A stretch of 43,051 bases of DNA, from assembly GCA_949741925.1 (NCBI GenBank), contig CATJOY010000049.1, forward strand, positions 1 through 43,051. The letters are read 5' to 3'. The position numbers were made by a program, and so were the translations under genes. Position 1 is the stretch's first letter; each line of letters starts with the position of its first letter. A model generated the notes under the pieces. That model was given only the letters and a program-made list of their open reading frames with translations, ran no database searches and had not been told where the DNA came from. Positions 1 through 7,876 of the stretch are shown here, in pieces. This stretch comes from an uncultured Desulfovibrionaceae bacterium. GTDB lineage: Bacteria; Desulfobacterota; Desulfovibrionia; Desulfovibrionales; Desulfovibrionaceae.

Positions 1-72
1 CGATTGGTGGAGCTGCTAAAGAAAACTATGCCGGAGGGACGCGGTACCTCTGCGTACATCCTGCATAGGTAA
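1..72 (+). CDS. 3' end of an unidentified upstream gene
   Basis: An open frame enters from the left edge and ends with TAA at 70-72, giving 23 residues that finish in TSAYILHR. The stretch is too short to assign a family. A run of strong hairpins starts a few bases after the stop, which fits the 3' end of a real + strand gene. The reading is based only on the open frame plus the terminator-like context, so it is tentative. Confidence 0.4.
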   Translation, partial: RLVELLKKTMPEGRGTSAYILHR

Positions 73-75
73 CAG

Positions 76-165
76 GGGGGTAGCCGTAAGGCTGCCCCCG
101 GGTTGATGCCAACCCCCGCTTTTGCGGGGGTTGTGCCGCCCCGGGAGCAAGGCTCCCGGGGCGGC
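76..165 (+). terminator. Three consecutive hairpins after the upstream gene
   Basis: Three stem-loops stand in series. The first is 76-99 (gggggtagcc paired with ggctgccccc). The second is 111-132 (aacccccgc, loop tttt, gcgggggtt). The third is 135-165, a perfect 14-bp stem (135-148 with 152-165) and a 3-nt loop. No long T tract follows the last stem, so it is not a textbook intrinsic terminator. It probably marks the 3' end of the upstream transcript and separates it from the secretion locus. Confidence 0.6.
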
Positions 166-263
166 GAAGCGCAAAAAAGCAGCCCTGCGGCAAGATTGCG
201 GCTGGTTCTGCTGTTTATGGCTGGCCTAAAAGTGATGGGACGGCGAAAAAGAGCAGGTGCTGT

Positions 264-1511
264 GTGAAGGTTGATATAACCACTGTATACCTCTTTGGCA
301 TACCACCGTATCTGTTCTTTTCCGCTCTCGGCGTCGCTTTTGCCTGTTCGGCCTTTATCTTGCTCCTCCTACGCTCCGGATATTCCATCCCCCGTTATAC
401 CAGAATATTTGTCTTGAGCGGCATTGGTCTTTTGGCCGGCGCGCGGCTTTTTGGCTATTTTGCCCAGCTATACGCGGGGCTGGCCGGCGCTACCCTGGCG
501 TATACAGGCATGGCCCTTGTTTTTTACGGCGGCATGGTGGGGTTTCTGGCTTCCTTTGTAGCGCTTTGCAGAGTGTGGGATGGGGGCCTTGACGCCCGGC
601 TGGTTGATCTGGCCATTGTCTGTTTTCCGCTGTTCCACATCTGGGGGCGGCTGGCTTGTTTCTTTGCGGGCTGCTGCTATGGAGTGGAATCCGATGCCTT
701 GTGCGCCATAGAGTATACCAACGTCATTGGAGGGCGGGTAGTTACTGCCTTGCGCATACCGACGCAACTTTTCGAGGCCGCGGGCAACCTGGCGCTCTTT
801 CTTTTCCTATTGCGCCTCTTACGGAGTGAACGGTTCAAAGGGCGTCTGGCCCTTTTCTATATTGTTTCCTATGCCGTTATGCGCTGTATTCTAGAATTTT
901 TCCGGGCTGATCTGGATAGGGGCATCTGGAACGGTCTTTCCTTTAGTCAGTTTCTGAGCCTGCTTGCGCTGGCCTGCTGTTTTCTCTTTCTGCTGCTCCG
1001 TCCGCGCGCCGGACTTCAGGAGCAGCGCTCTCAGAGCGTTTCGCTGCCCGCGGGCGCTGTTGCCCCGCTGCCCTCAAGGCCCTCTGTCTCGCCGAACGCA
1101 CAGGGGGGGCTGTTCGGATCTTCGTCGATGATCCTTCCGGCCGAACCGTTCTCGGCTGGAATACTCCTGGCAGGGCTTGCGCGCGGCGCGGCCCTCGGGC
1201 TGGGGCTCGTCCTGGCTCTGTACGCCCTGGCTTTTGCAGCGGAACTGCTGAACTACGCTTTGGGCGGCGTGTTTCATGCCCTGCGCTCCGTCCCGCCTTC
1301 CTGGGCGGCCCGAAGCTTTTTGCCGCCAAGCTGGACCACCCTGGTGAGCATATTCAATATCTGGCGCTGGCGCGATGTGTATGCTCTGGCTTCTTTTTTC
1401 CTTATCGCGGCGGCCCCGGTCGGGGCAGTCTATGCGTACGCTTTGCATAAACAGCTTCTTTCCGCGCGGCAGGGGGGAGGGCTGGAGGAACGCCCCGCCC
1501 CTCGGAGGTAG
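264..1511 (+). CDS. Lgt-family (prolipoprotein diacylglyceryl transferase-like) membrane protein with C-terminal extension
   Basis: The first ~250 residues form a multi-helix membrane protein related to Lgt, which moves a diacylglyceryl group from phosphatidylglycerol to the lipobox cysteine. Visible marks are HIWGRLACFFAGCCYG at 125-140 (the arginine/GCCYG version of the Lgt signature), IPTQLFEA at 165-172 and RCILEFFRADLDRG near 207-220. The protein is 415 aa, whereas Lgt is usually about 260-290. The extra part holds a polar linker (~250-295) and two more hydrophobic segments (~300-330 and ~370-395). Start is GTG at 264 with a weak GAGCAGG upstream. It lies 45 bp ahead of gspC and is probably co-transcribed with the secretion genes. 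A real acyltransferase role, perhaps for lipoproteins of this system, is inference; a diverged paralog is equally possible. Confidence 0.65.
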   Translation: MKVDITTVYLFGIPPYLFFSALGVAFACSAFILLLLRSGYSIPRYTRIFVLSGIGLLAGARLFGYFAQLYAGLAGATLAYTGMALVFYGGMVGFLASFVALCRVWDGGLDARLVDLAIVCFPLFHIWGRLACFFAGCCYGVESDALCAIEYTNVIGGRVVTALRIPTQLFEAAGNLALFLFLLRLLRSERFKGRLALFYIVSYAVMRCILEFFRADLDRGIWNGLSFSQFLSLLALACCFLFLLLRPRAGLQEQRSQSVSLPAGAVAPLPSRPSVSPNAQGGLFGSSSMILPAEPFSAGILLAGLARGAALGLGLVLALYALAFAAELLNYALGGVFHALRSVPPSWAARSFLPPSWTTLVSIFNIWRWRDVYALASFFLIAAAPVGAVYAYALHKQLLSARQGGGLEERPAPRR

Positions 1512-1556
1512 GGGCAAGACGATGGCACAGGCTCAAAGCCTATGGTGAGGCCAGGC

Positions 1557-2123
1557 ATGAAACGGTTACTCCCCGCGTGGGATTTCTTGAAGCGACGCAT
1601 GCCCTTTTCAGGCAAAAAATTTACAGGCCTGTTGATCTGGCTGGCCGTTATTCTTACGGCTTGGCTCCTGGCGCGGGCGTGCGCCTTTGCCCTGACGCCC
1701 GCCTCCCTGCCCATGGCCCCGCTTTTCTCTGCCGCGGCGGCCGCCCCCGCGCCCGGATCGACCATGCCGCCTTTTTCCAGCTATGCGGCCTTGCAATCCA
1801 ACAACTTGTTCAACCTGAAAAGCCATAACCGAACCGCCTCCGGGCCCGCTGCTTTTAACGCTATTCTCATGGGGACAGTGGAGGCCCGAAGGCCCGAAGA
1901 TACCCGCGCCATCATCCAGCACCAGGGCAAACAGCATACGTTGCGCCCGGGCCAAGAGATAGCCGGGTACACTGTCAAGGAAATCCGTCGTGATACGGTC
2001 TTGCTTGAAGGAAACGGCCGGACCGTGGAGCTTGTAAGCGCCAACACCGGGGATCTTGCCCCGGCAGGCAATGCCGGTGAGGCGAGGCGGGGAAGAAATC
2101 CTGCCCCTAACGCCCGGCCGTAA
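1557..2123 (+). CDS. gspC: Type II secretion system protein GspC
   Basis: GspC is the inner-membrane clamp that links the cytoplasmic-membrane assembly platform to the GspD secretin through its periplasmic homology region. Here a short basic N-terminus is followed by one membrane anchor (~23-45), an Ala/Pro-rich linker, and an HR domain (~65-165) starting at the typical YAALQSNNLFNLKS and containing LMGTVE and HTLRPGQEIAGYTVKEI. No PDZ domain follows, so this is the short form of the family. I chose ATG 1557 because GAGG sits 6 bp ahead; an in-frame ATG at 1542 would add five residues. gspD follows directly. Confidence 0.85.
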   Translation: MKRLLPAWDFLKRRMPFSGKKFTGLLIWLAVILTAWLLARACAFALTPASLPMAPLFSAAAAAPAPGSTMPPFSSYAALQSNNLFNLKSHNRTASGPAAFNAILMGTVEARRPEDTRAIIQHQGKQHTLRPGQEIAGYTVKEIRRDTVLLEGNGRTVELVSANTGDLAPAGNAGEARRGRNPAPNARP

Positions 2124-2150
2124 TGACTTTTTTATGAGGTGATACGTCCC

Positions 2151-4244
2151 ATGCTGCACCCCAAGGAACCGACCAGACGCCCGTTGCCTGCCCTGCCCGT
2201 TATCCTGCTCCTTCTCTTGTTTCTGCTGTGGGGCGGCGCGGCCTTTCCGGAGCGCGCCGCGGCTGCCGCGCCCGCGCCATCCGAATCCGACGCCTTGGGG
2301 CCTGATGCCTTGGCGCGGATTGGCGCAGACCGCACCATCAACCTTGATTTCAATAACGTGGATATTACCGCGTTGATTAAGTTCTTCAGCGAAATCACCG
2401 GGAGGAACTTCCTGGTAGATCAGCGGGTCACCGGGAAAATCACCGCGTTCTCGCCCACGCCCATATCAGTGGACGAAGCCTATCAAGTCTTTTTGAATAT
2501 CATGGAAATGAACGGGTTCCGGGTGATCAAAAGCGGCAACCTTTACCGAATCATGCCTGATGCGGATGCTCGGGCCGCCGCGCCTATCAAGGGGGGGGGC
2601 GATCTCCGCCCGCTTGCGGCCGAGCTGGTGACCCGCGTTATTCCCTTGCGCCAAGCCAGCGCGGTGGAATTGGGAAAATCTCTGCCGGAGCTGCTGGGCG
2701 GCCAGGGCGCGGTTACGGTGTACGCCCCGAGCAATACGTTGATCGTGACCACGTCGGCCGGGTTGATGGAAAAAGTATTGGCTGTGGTTCAGGAGGTGGA
2801 TCAAGGCCTGAACCGGCCGAGCTTCCGCTCCTTTTCCTTGCGCCATGCCAATGCCCGCACGGCGGCGCAGCAGATTGACCGTATGATGCAGGCCCGTTCG
2901 CGGCGCGGCGAGCAGGATGGGCAAGCGCAAAGCTCCTTTGCCGTGATCGTGGGCGATGAGCGCACCGGCCGTATCGTGGTGGTGGCCGATCCGGAAAGCA
3001 TGAGCATCGTGGAACGTTCCATAGCCTCCTTTGACCTGCCCACCACGCCGGGCAAGGGCGATATGCGGGCCATAGCCTTGAAGTTCGCCTCCGCTGAAGA
3101 TCTGGCCACGGTCATCACCAACTTAGTAGGCAGCTCGGGGCTTGGCGGGAGTTCTTCTTCCTCTTCTTCCTCTTCCAGCGAATCTACGGGCCAGGCCGAG
3201 CGCGTTTTGGTAAGCGACGTGCGGGTGGTGGCGGATAAGGCTTCCAATTCGCTTTTGGTGGCCGCCTCGCCGCGGGATTTCGATACTATTCGCGAGTTGG
3301 TGACCCAAGTGGATGTGGAACGCCGCCAAGTTTATGTTGAAGCTATGGTCGTGGAGGCCTCCACGGAAGTGACCAGGGCCATGGGCATTAACTGGTATGC
3401 CGGAGGGGCTTCAGGCATCGGCGGCACAGATTACCTTTTCTTTGGGGGTTCTCGCCCGAGCAACGCCGGGCTTGGCGCGCAGACTCTCGGCAACACGACC
3501 CTGGTGACGCCGCCCTCAGGGGGCTCTTTTGGCGTTATTTCCGCGCCGATTAGCTTTGCCGGAATGGATTTTACCAACTTGAACATTCTAGCCAACTTCA
3601 TGGATTCGGACAACCGGTTCAAAATTTTGGCGACGCCGCAGTTAATGACCCTTGATAATGAAGAGGCTTCGGTAGTGGTAGCGGAAAATATTCCCTTTCT
3701 CACGCAATCTTCAGTGGGCACAAATTCCGATGACCGCACCGTGCAGACCGTGGATTACCGCGACGTAGGCATAACGCTGAATATCCTGCCCCAAGTCTCC
3801 ATGAACGGTAAAATCAACCTGAAGGTGCAACAGATCGTCAGTCGGGTCACCAGCACGGGCATTGTTTCCGATGGGCAGGTACTGGCCATGCCCACCACCC
3901 GCAGGCGCGAAGTGAATACCCGTGTGGTGCTGGAAGACGGCCAAACCCTGGTCATTGCCGGGCTTATTTCCAAAGAAACGAGCAACGAAACCAACAAGGT
4001 TCCGGGGCTGGGCGATATTCCTGCGTTTGGCTGGCTGTTTAAATCCCAGGAAAAGGGGCAAAGCGATACCAACCTGCTCCTTTTCATCACCCCTAAGGTG
4101 GTCAAGACCAGAGAAGAGGCGATGGCGCTGGAAGCGGCCAAACGCCAGATTCTTTTCCGCATCACCACCGGGGATGACGGACGGCTGACAGCGGCCCGGA
4201 TGCCTATCCGCACGCTGCCGCCGCGTCTGGAGCAGGCGCGGTAA
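2151..4244 (+). CDS. gspD: Type II secretion system secretin GspD
   Basis: GspD forms the outer-membrane multimeric gate of the T2SS. The sequence has a signal peptide (~17-40), an N0 domain starting at RTINLDFNNVDITALIKFF (~61-80), N1-N3 repeats, and a secretin barrel domain from ~380. The barrel domain includes VEAMVVEAS, ILATPQLMTLDNEEA, VDYRDVGITLNILPQV and the C-terminal KVPGLGDIPAFGWLFKS...LLLFITPKVV. A run of ten serines (334-343) interrupts the third N repeat. ATG 2151 is preferred over the in-frame GTG at 2139, because that GTG is part of the GAGGTG ribosome site of the ATG. There is no obvious C-terminal S-domain for a pilotin. Length (697 aa) is normal. Confidence 0.95.
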   Translation: MLHPKEPTRRPLPALPVILLLLLFLLWGGAAFPERAAAAAPAPSESDALGPDALARIGADRTINLDFNNVDITALIKFFSEITGRNFLVDQRVTGKITAFSPTPISVDEAYQVFLNIMEMNGFRVIKSGNLYRIMPDADARAAAPIKGGGDLRPLAAELVTRVIPLRQASAVELGKSLPELLGGQGAVTVYAPSNTLIVTTSAGLMEKVLAVVQEVDQGLNRPSFRSFSLRHANARTAAQQIDRMMQARSRRGEQDGQAQSSFAVIVGDERTGRIVVVADPESMSIVERSIASFDLPTTPGKGDMRAIALKFASAEDLATVITNLVGSSGLGGSSSSSSSSSSESTGQAERVLVSDVRVVADKASNSLLVAASPRDFDTIRELVTQVDVERRQVYVEAMVVEASTEVTRAMGINWYAGGASGIGGTDYLFFGGSRPSNAGLGAQTLGNTTLVTPPSGGSFGVISAPISFAGMDFTNLNILANFMDSDNRFKILATPQLMTLDNEEASVVVAENIPFLTQSSVGTNSDDRTVQTVDYRDVGITLNILPQVSMNGKINLKVQQIVSRVTSTGIVSDGQVLAMPTTRRREVNTRVVLEDGQTLVIAGLISKETSNETNKVPGLGDIPAFGWLFKSQEKGQSDTNLLLFITPKVVKTREEAMALEAAKRQILFRITTGDDGRLTAARMPIRTLPPRLEQAR

Positions 4245-4249
4245 CCGTC

Positions 4250-5953
4250 ATGTCTTCCCCATATATTGAAACCATTCTCCGGCAGGCGGCACTTATGCCC
4301 GAAGATGCCTTAGCCAGGGCCTGCCGCCCGGAATCGCGCGGCGGCGTTCCCCTGTGGCGCTGGCTTAGGGAAGAGGGCGTGGTTGATGAACCCCGGCTAT
4401 GCCGCTTAGCTGCCGAAGCCATGGGGCTTCCCTTTATAGCTGCAATTCCCCAAGATTCCCTGGATGCGGAATTGGCCGGGCTCTTTTCCTATCCTTGGTT
4501 GAAACGGAACATGGTCATGCCGCTGCGCGGGGAGGAGGGGGTTCTCCTGGCCCTGAGCGATCCCGCGGCCTTGCCGCTCCGCCAGGAAGCCGCGCTGCTC
4601 TTGGGCTGCGACATCCGACCGGTTTTTTGTCCTTCCGGCATTCTTGTCAAGGCTATGGAGTCGGTCTTTGAAAGTGAGCGCACCAGCGATACCACGACCA
4701 ACGACGTGCTTGATTCCCTCGATGCCGGGGAGACGGAAATTCTGGCTCCTTTTGAAAACGAGAGGATCAGCGACCTGTTGGAAGAAAACGACGATGCGCC
4801 GTTCATTCGTCTGGTCAACCTGATCATTGCCCAGGCTGTTCGCGAAAAGGCCAGCGATATCCACTTCGAGCCCTATCAGGATGCCATGCGGGTTCGCTTC
4901 CGCCTTGATGGCGTGCTCTACGATAGGCATACCCTGCTGCGCCGCTATCACGGCGCCATTGTTTCGCGCATCAAGATCATGGCCCGGCTGAATATTGCCG
5001 AAAAACGCCTGCCCCAAGACGGGCGCATCGCCCTTACCTTGGGCGAGCGGCAGGTGGATTTGCGCGTTTCTTCACTCCCCACCTCCTTTGGCGAGCGCGT
5101 GGTGCTGCGCCTTCTGGAAAAAAACGCCAACGTCTTCAGTTTGGGCGAGCTGGGCTTGGGCGACGATACCCGGGCCATGCTGGAACAATATATCCATATG
5201 CCCAACGGTATTATCCTGGTCACCGGCCCCACCGGCAGCGGCAAAACCACAACCTTGTACGCCGCGCTCTGCGGCATCAACGCGCCGGATAAGAACATTC
5301 TGACTATCGAAGACCCGGTAGAATATCAGATTCCCGGCGTCGGGCAAATGCAGGTGAACCCCAAGATAGACCTGACCTTTGCCGCCGGTCTGCGGACCAT
5401 GCTCCGCCAAGACCCGGATGTGATCCTGATCGGGGAAATACGCGATAAAGAAACCGCGGATATAGCCATTCAGGCCGCGCTTACCGGGCACCTGGTCTTT
5501 TCCACCCTACATACCAATGATGCGCCGAGCGCCGTCACCCGCTTGATCGACATGGGCGTGGAACCCTTTTTGCTGGCCTCGGTGCTGCGCGTGGTGCTGG
5601 CCCAGCGCTTGGTTCGGGTCCTCTGCCCGCAATGCAAAGCGGTTGATACGGGGAGCCCGGAGTTGTGGCGTGAACTCGGCGAGGATGCGGCGACGTTGGA
5701 AGGCCAAACCATCTATCGCCAAGTAGGCTGCTCCGCCTGCCATCAAACCGGGTTTAAGGGGCGGAAGGCCATTTATGAAATTATGCCCGTGGGCGACGAA
5801 ATACGGCAGACCACCCTGCGTATGGCTGATGCCGGCGCGCTGCGCCAGGCGGCCTTGCGCGACGGCATGGTTACTCTGCGCCGCGATGGCTGCCGTAAGG
5901 TGGCAAACGGCGATACCAGCCTCACCGAAATACTGCGCGTGGTGAATCAATGA
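4250..5953 (+). CDS. gspE: Type II secretion system ATPase GspE
   Basis: GspE is the cytoplasmic hexameric ATPase that powers pseudopilus assembly. It has a GspE N-terminal domain (~1-140), an acidic linker, and the ATPase core with Walker A GPTGSGKTT (326-334), Asp box EDPVEYQ (354-360), Walker B DVILIGEIRD (390-399) and His box HLVFSTLHTND. It also has the CxxC pair of the zinc-binding C-terminal module (C459/C462 and C494/C497). At 567 aa it is complete. It begins 5 bp after gspD, and its stop overlaps the gspN start by 4 bp (ATGA), implying translational coupling. Confidence 0.97.
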   Translation: MSSPYIETILRQAALMPEDALARACRPESRGGVPLWRWLREEGVVDEPRLCRLAAEAMGLPFIAAIPQDSLDAELAGLFSYPWLKRNMVMPLRGEEGVLLALSDPAALPLRQEAALLLGCDIRPVFCPSGILVKAMESVFESERTSDTTTNDVLDSLDAGETEILAPFENERISDLLEENDDAPFIRLVNLIIAQAVREKASDIHFEPYQDAMRVRFRLDGVLYDRHTLLRRYHGAIVSRIKIMARLNIAEKRLPQDGRIALTLGERQVDLRVSSLPTSFGERVVLRLLEKNANVFSLGELGLGDDTRAMLEQYIHMPNGIILVTGPTGSGKTTTLYAALCGINAPDKNILTIEDPVEYQIPGVGQMQVNPKIDLTFAAGLRTMLRQDPDVILIGEIRDKETADIAIQAALTGHLVFSTLHTNDAPSAVTRLIDMGVEPFLLASVLRVVLAQRLVRVLCPQCKAVDTGSPELWRELGEDAATLEGQTIYRQVGCSACHQTGFKGRKAIYEIMPVGDEIRQTTLRMADAGALRQAALRDGMVTLRRDGCRKVANGDTSLTEILRVVNQ

Positions 5954-6876
5954 AATTCGGCGGCCTGCGCGATCTGGGCGCACGTTGGGGGGGCCGGGTT
6001 CCCGGCATTCGGGCAATTCGCTCCTATCTTATTGTTTTTATTGTATTATTTCTTGTTTTTTTTGTCATCAATCAGCAGCTTCTCACCCTGCCCGACAGGT
6101 TGCGCCGGATGCTCGGGGCCTTGCCTTTGGAGTATGTTGCCTACAGTGATATGACCGTGCATATCTTCCCGCCCGAACTGGAAATCAAGGATGTGGCCCT
6201 GGTTGCGCCACGGCGGGGCGAGGTGTTGTTGCGTCTGGAAACATTGATGATACGGCCGGAACTTTGGCAACTTTTATCCGGCAAGGCCGTTCTGCGCGCT
6301 ACAGCTCGGGCCGGGGAGGGCAGCGCCACCCTGGATGTGGCCACGGGAGGCTCCTTTGATGTTTCCGCCATTGCCGTAACGCTGCGCGTGCAGAACATGC
6401 CTTTGCATATTCTGGGGCCGCTGGAGCGGTTTGATCCGGATATTGAGGGTGCGCTGAGCGCGCTGGTTACAGGCGCGATAGGCCTCCCCCTCTCGCGTCA
6501 GTGTGATCTGACGGTAAACGGCCGTGTAACCCTGGCTTCGGCACGTAACGCGGTCTCGGAACTGACTATGGAACGGTTTCGCAACGGCGCGATAGATTTT
6601 GATATTGCCGTCTCCGGAAGTGAAGCCGCCATCCGGCGCGTCACGTTTTCCGATGAGGCCTGTTCCGCTGTCTTGGGCGGCACGGCGCGGATCAACTGGC
6701 GCAATCCTCCTTCCTCACAGGTGGATCTGAGCGGGGAAGTCAAGGCCAGGCCGCAGGATGTAGCGCCGGCCCTGCTCATGGATGCCAGAGCGCGTCAACG
6801 GCTGGAACTGGGGCAGTTTCTGCCTCTCGCCATTAAGGGGACCGTAAGCGATGCGCGGATTACTCCGGGGCTCTGA
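5950..6876 (+). CDS. gspN: Type II secretion system protein GspN
   Basis: This is a bitopic inner-membrane protein with one N-terminal membrane segment (~25-41, very rich in Ile, Leu, Val and Phe) and a periplasmic region of alternating beta-rich stretches, typical of the GspN family. GspN is an accessory T2SS protein of uncertain function that is absent from many systems. Its place directly after gspE and the 4-bp coupling to it support the call. Sequence signatures in this family are weak, so identity rests partly on context. The 3' end overlaps gspK by 26 bp. Confidence 0.75.
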   Translation: MKFGGLRDLGARWGGRVPGIRAIRSYLIVFIVLFLVFFVINQQLLTLPDRLRRMLGALPLEYVAYSDMTVHIFPPELEIKDVALVAPRRGEVLLRLETLMIRPELWQLLSGKAVLRATARAGEGSATLDVATGGSFDVSAIAVTLRVQNMPLHILGPLERFDPDIEGALSALVTGAIGLPLSRQCDLTVNGRVTLASARNAVSELTMERFRNGAIDFDIAVSGSEAAIRRVTFSDEACSAVLGGTARINWRNPPSSQVDLSGEVKARPQDVAPALLMDARARQRLELGQFLPLAIKGTVSDARITPGL

Positions 6877-7876
6877 GCGGCGATGCGGTAAGGCCGGGGA
6901 GGGCGGCGCCGTGCTGATTCTGGTGCTGGTGGTCATCGCCGGAATGGCTTTTCTAGGGCTTGAAGCCGTGCGCATGGCCCGAATGGATCTTTCCAGTTCC
7001 GCCACGTTGCGCAGCAAGGTTGTGGGGGCGGGGCTGGTGGATGCGGGCTTTGCCCTGGCCCGTGATCTCCTGCTTCAGGATGAGGGGGGTGGAGATGGCC
7101 CCTATGATGTGTGGAATTACCTACCGGCCAAATGTGAACGGATGTCTACGTTTTTCACCACCGGTTGGGTTACCGGAATCATTGAAGATGAGAACAGCCG
7201 GTTCGGCGTCAATAATTTAGTCACGGCAGGTGATAAAAACCCGGAGGGCGTCTACGGCTTTTTTTTGCGCCTGGTAGAGACCCTGGTCAAGAGAATGGGC
7301 CTTTCCGGCAACCCCAGAGCGTATGTGGACGAGGTCTGTAACTGGGTAGCGCCGGTTAAAGGAAAAAATCCCCTGGACGCCAAGTATTTGGCCCAGGCCG
7401 TGCCGCTGGTTGTGCCCCACCGGCGCATGCGCTCGCTGGAAGAGCTGCTGCTTATTCAGTGGCCGGGCAGCGGCAGGAAGGATGTGGAAACGCTTTTTTA
7501 CGGTACGGAGACAATTCCCGGTCTGCGCGATTTGCTGAGCATCCATGCCCGAGGCCCGCTCAATATAAATACGGCCCACCCCCTCTTGGTGTTTGCCGTG
7601 CCCCTGGACGCCAATGAGGGAACAAAAAATCGTTTTGTGGAACGCGTTATCGATTACCGAAACAACCCCTTAAACAGCCTTGACTGGCGCTGGTTTGAAA
7701 AAACAGCCGAACAGGTTAAACTGGAAAAAACAACCTCCCTGCGGAATCTCTGCGGCATCACCTCGACAACGTTCAGAGTTTCTGTAACCGCAACAACAGG
7801 TTTGGACCGTCATCATGCAGTTGCCGTCTTTGAGCGAAGGCCTGGCCAGATTACGCGCAGTCAGATCGCGTATTGA
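6851..7876 (+). CDS. gspK: Type II secretion minor pseudopilin GspK
   Basis: GspK caps the tip of the pseudopilus with GspI and GspJ. After a short basic leader comes GG|AVLILVLVVIAGMAFLGLEA (cleavage about residue 19/20). The hydrophobic helix lacks the glutamate at mature position 5, which is normal for GspK and different from GspG, H, I and J. The large globular part includes the helix-hairpin region ending LNINTAHPLLVFAVP. ATG 6851 lies inside gspN, and the only nearby downstream ATG is in another frame, so the 26-bp overlap is real. The 3' end overlaps gspL by 62 bp. Confidence 0.88.
   Translation: MRGLLRGSERRCGKAGEGGAVLILVLVVIAGMAFLGLEAVRMARMDLSSSATLRSKVVGAGLVDAGFALARDLLLQDEGGGDGPYDVWNYLPAKCERMSTFFTTGWVTGIIEDENSRFGVNNLVTAGDKNPEGVYGFFLRLVETLVKRMGLSGNPRAYVDEVCNWVAPVKGKNPLDAKYLAQAVPLVVPHRRMRSLEELLLIQWPGSGRKDVETLFYGTETIPGLRDLLSIHARGPLNINTAHPLLVFAVPLDANEGTKNRFVERVIDYRNNPLNSLDWRWFEKTAEQVKLEKTTSLRNLCGITSTTFRVSVTATTGLDRHHAVAVFERRPGQITRSQIAY

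Noticed and set aside
2139..2150. GTG 2139 as the gspD start
   Set aside because: It is part of the GAGGTG ribosome site for ATG 2151.
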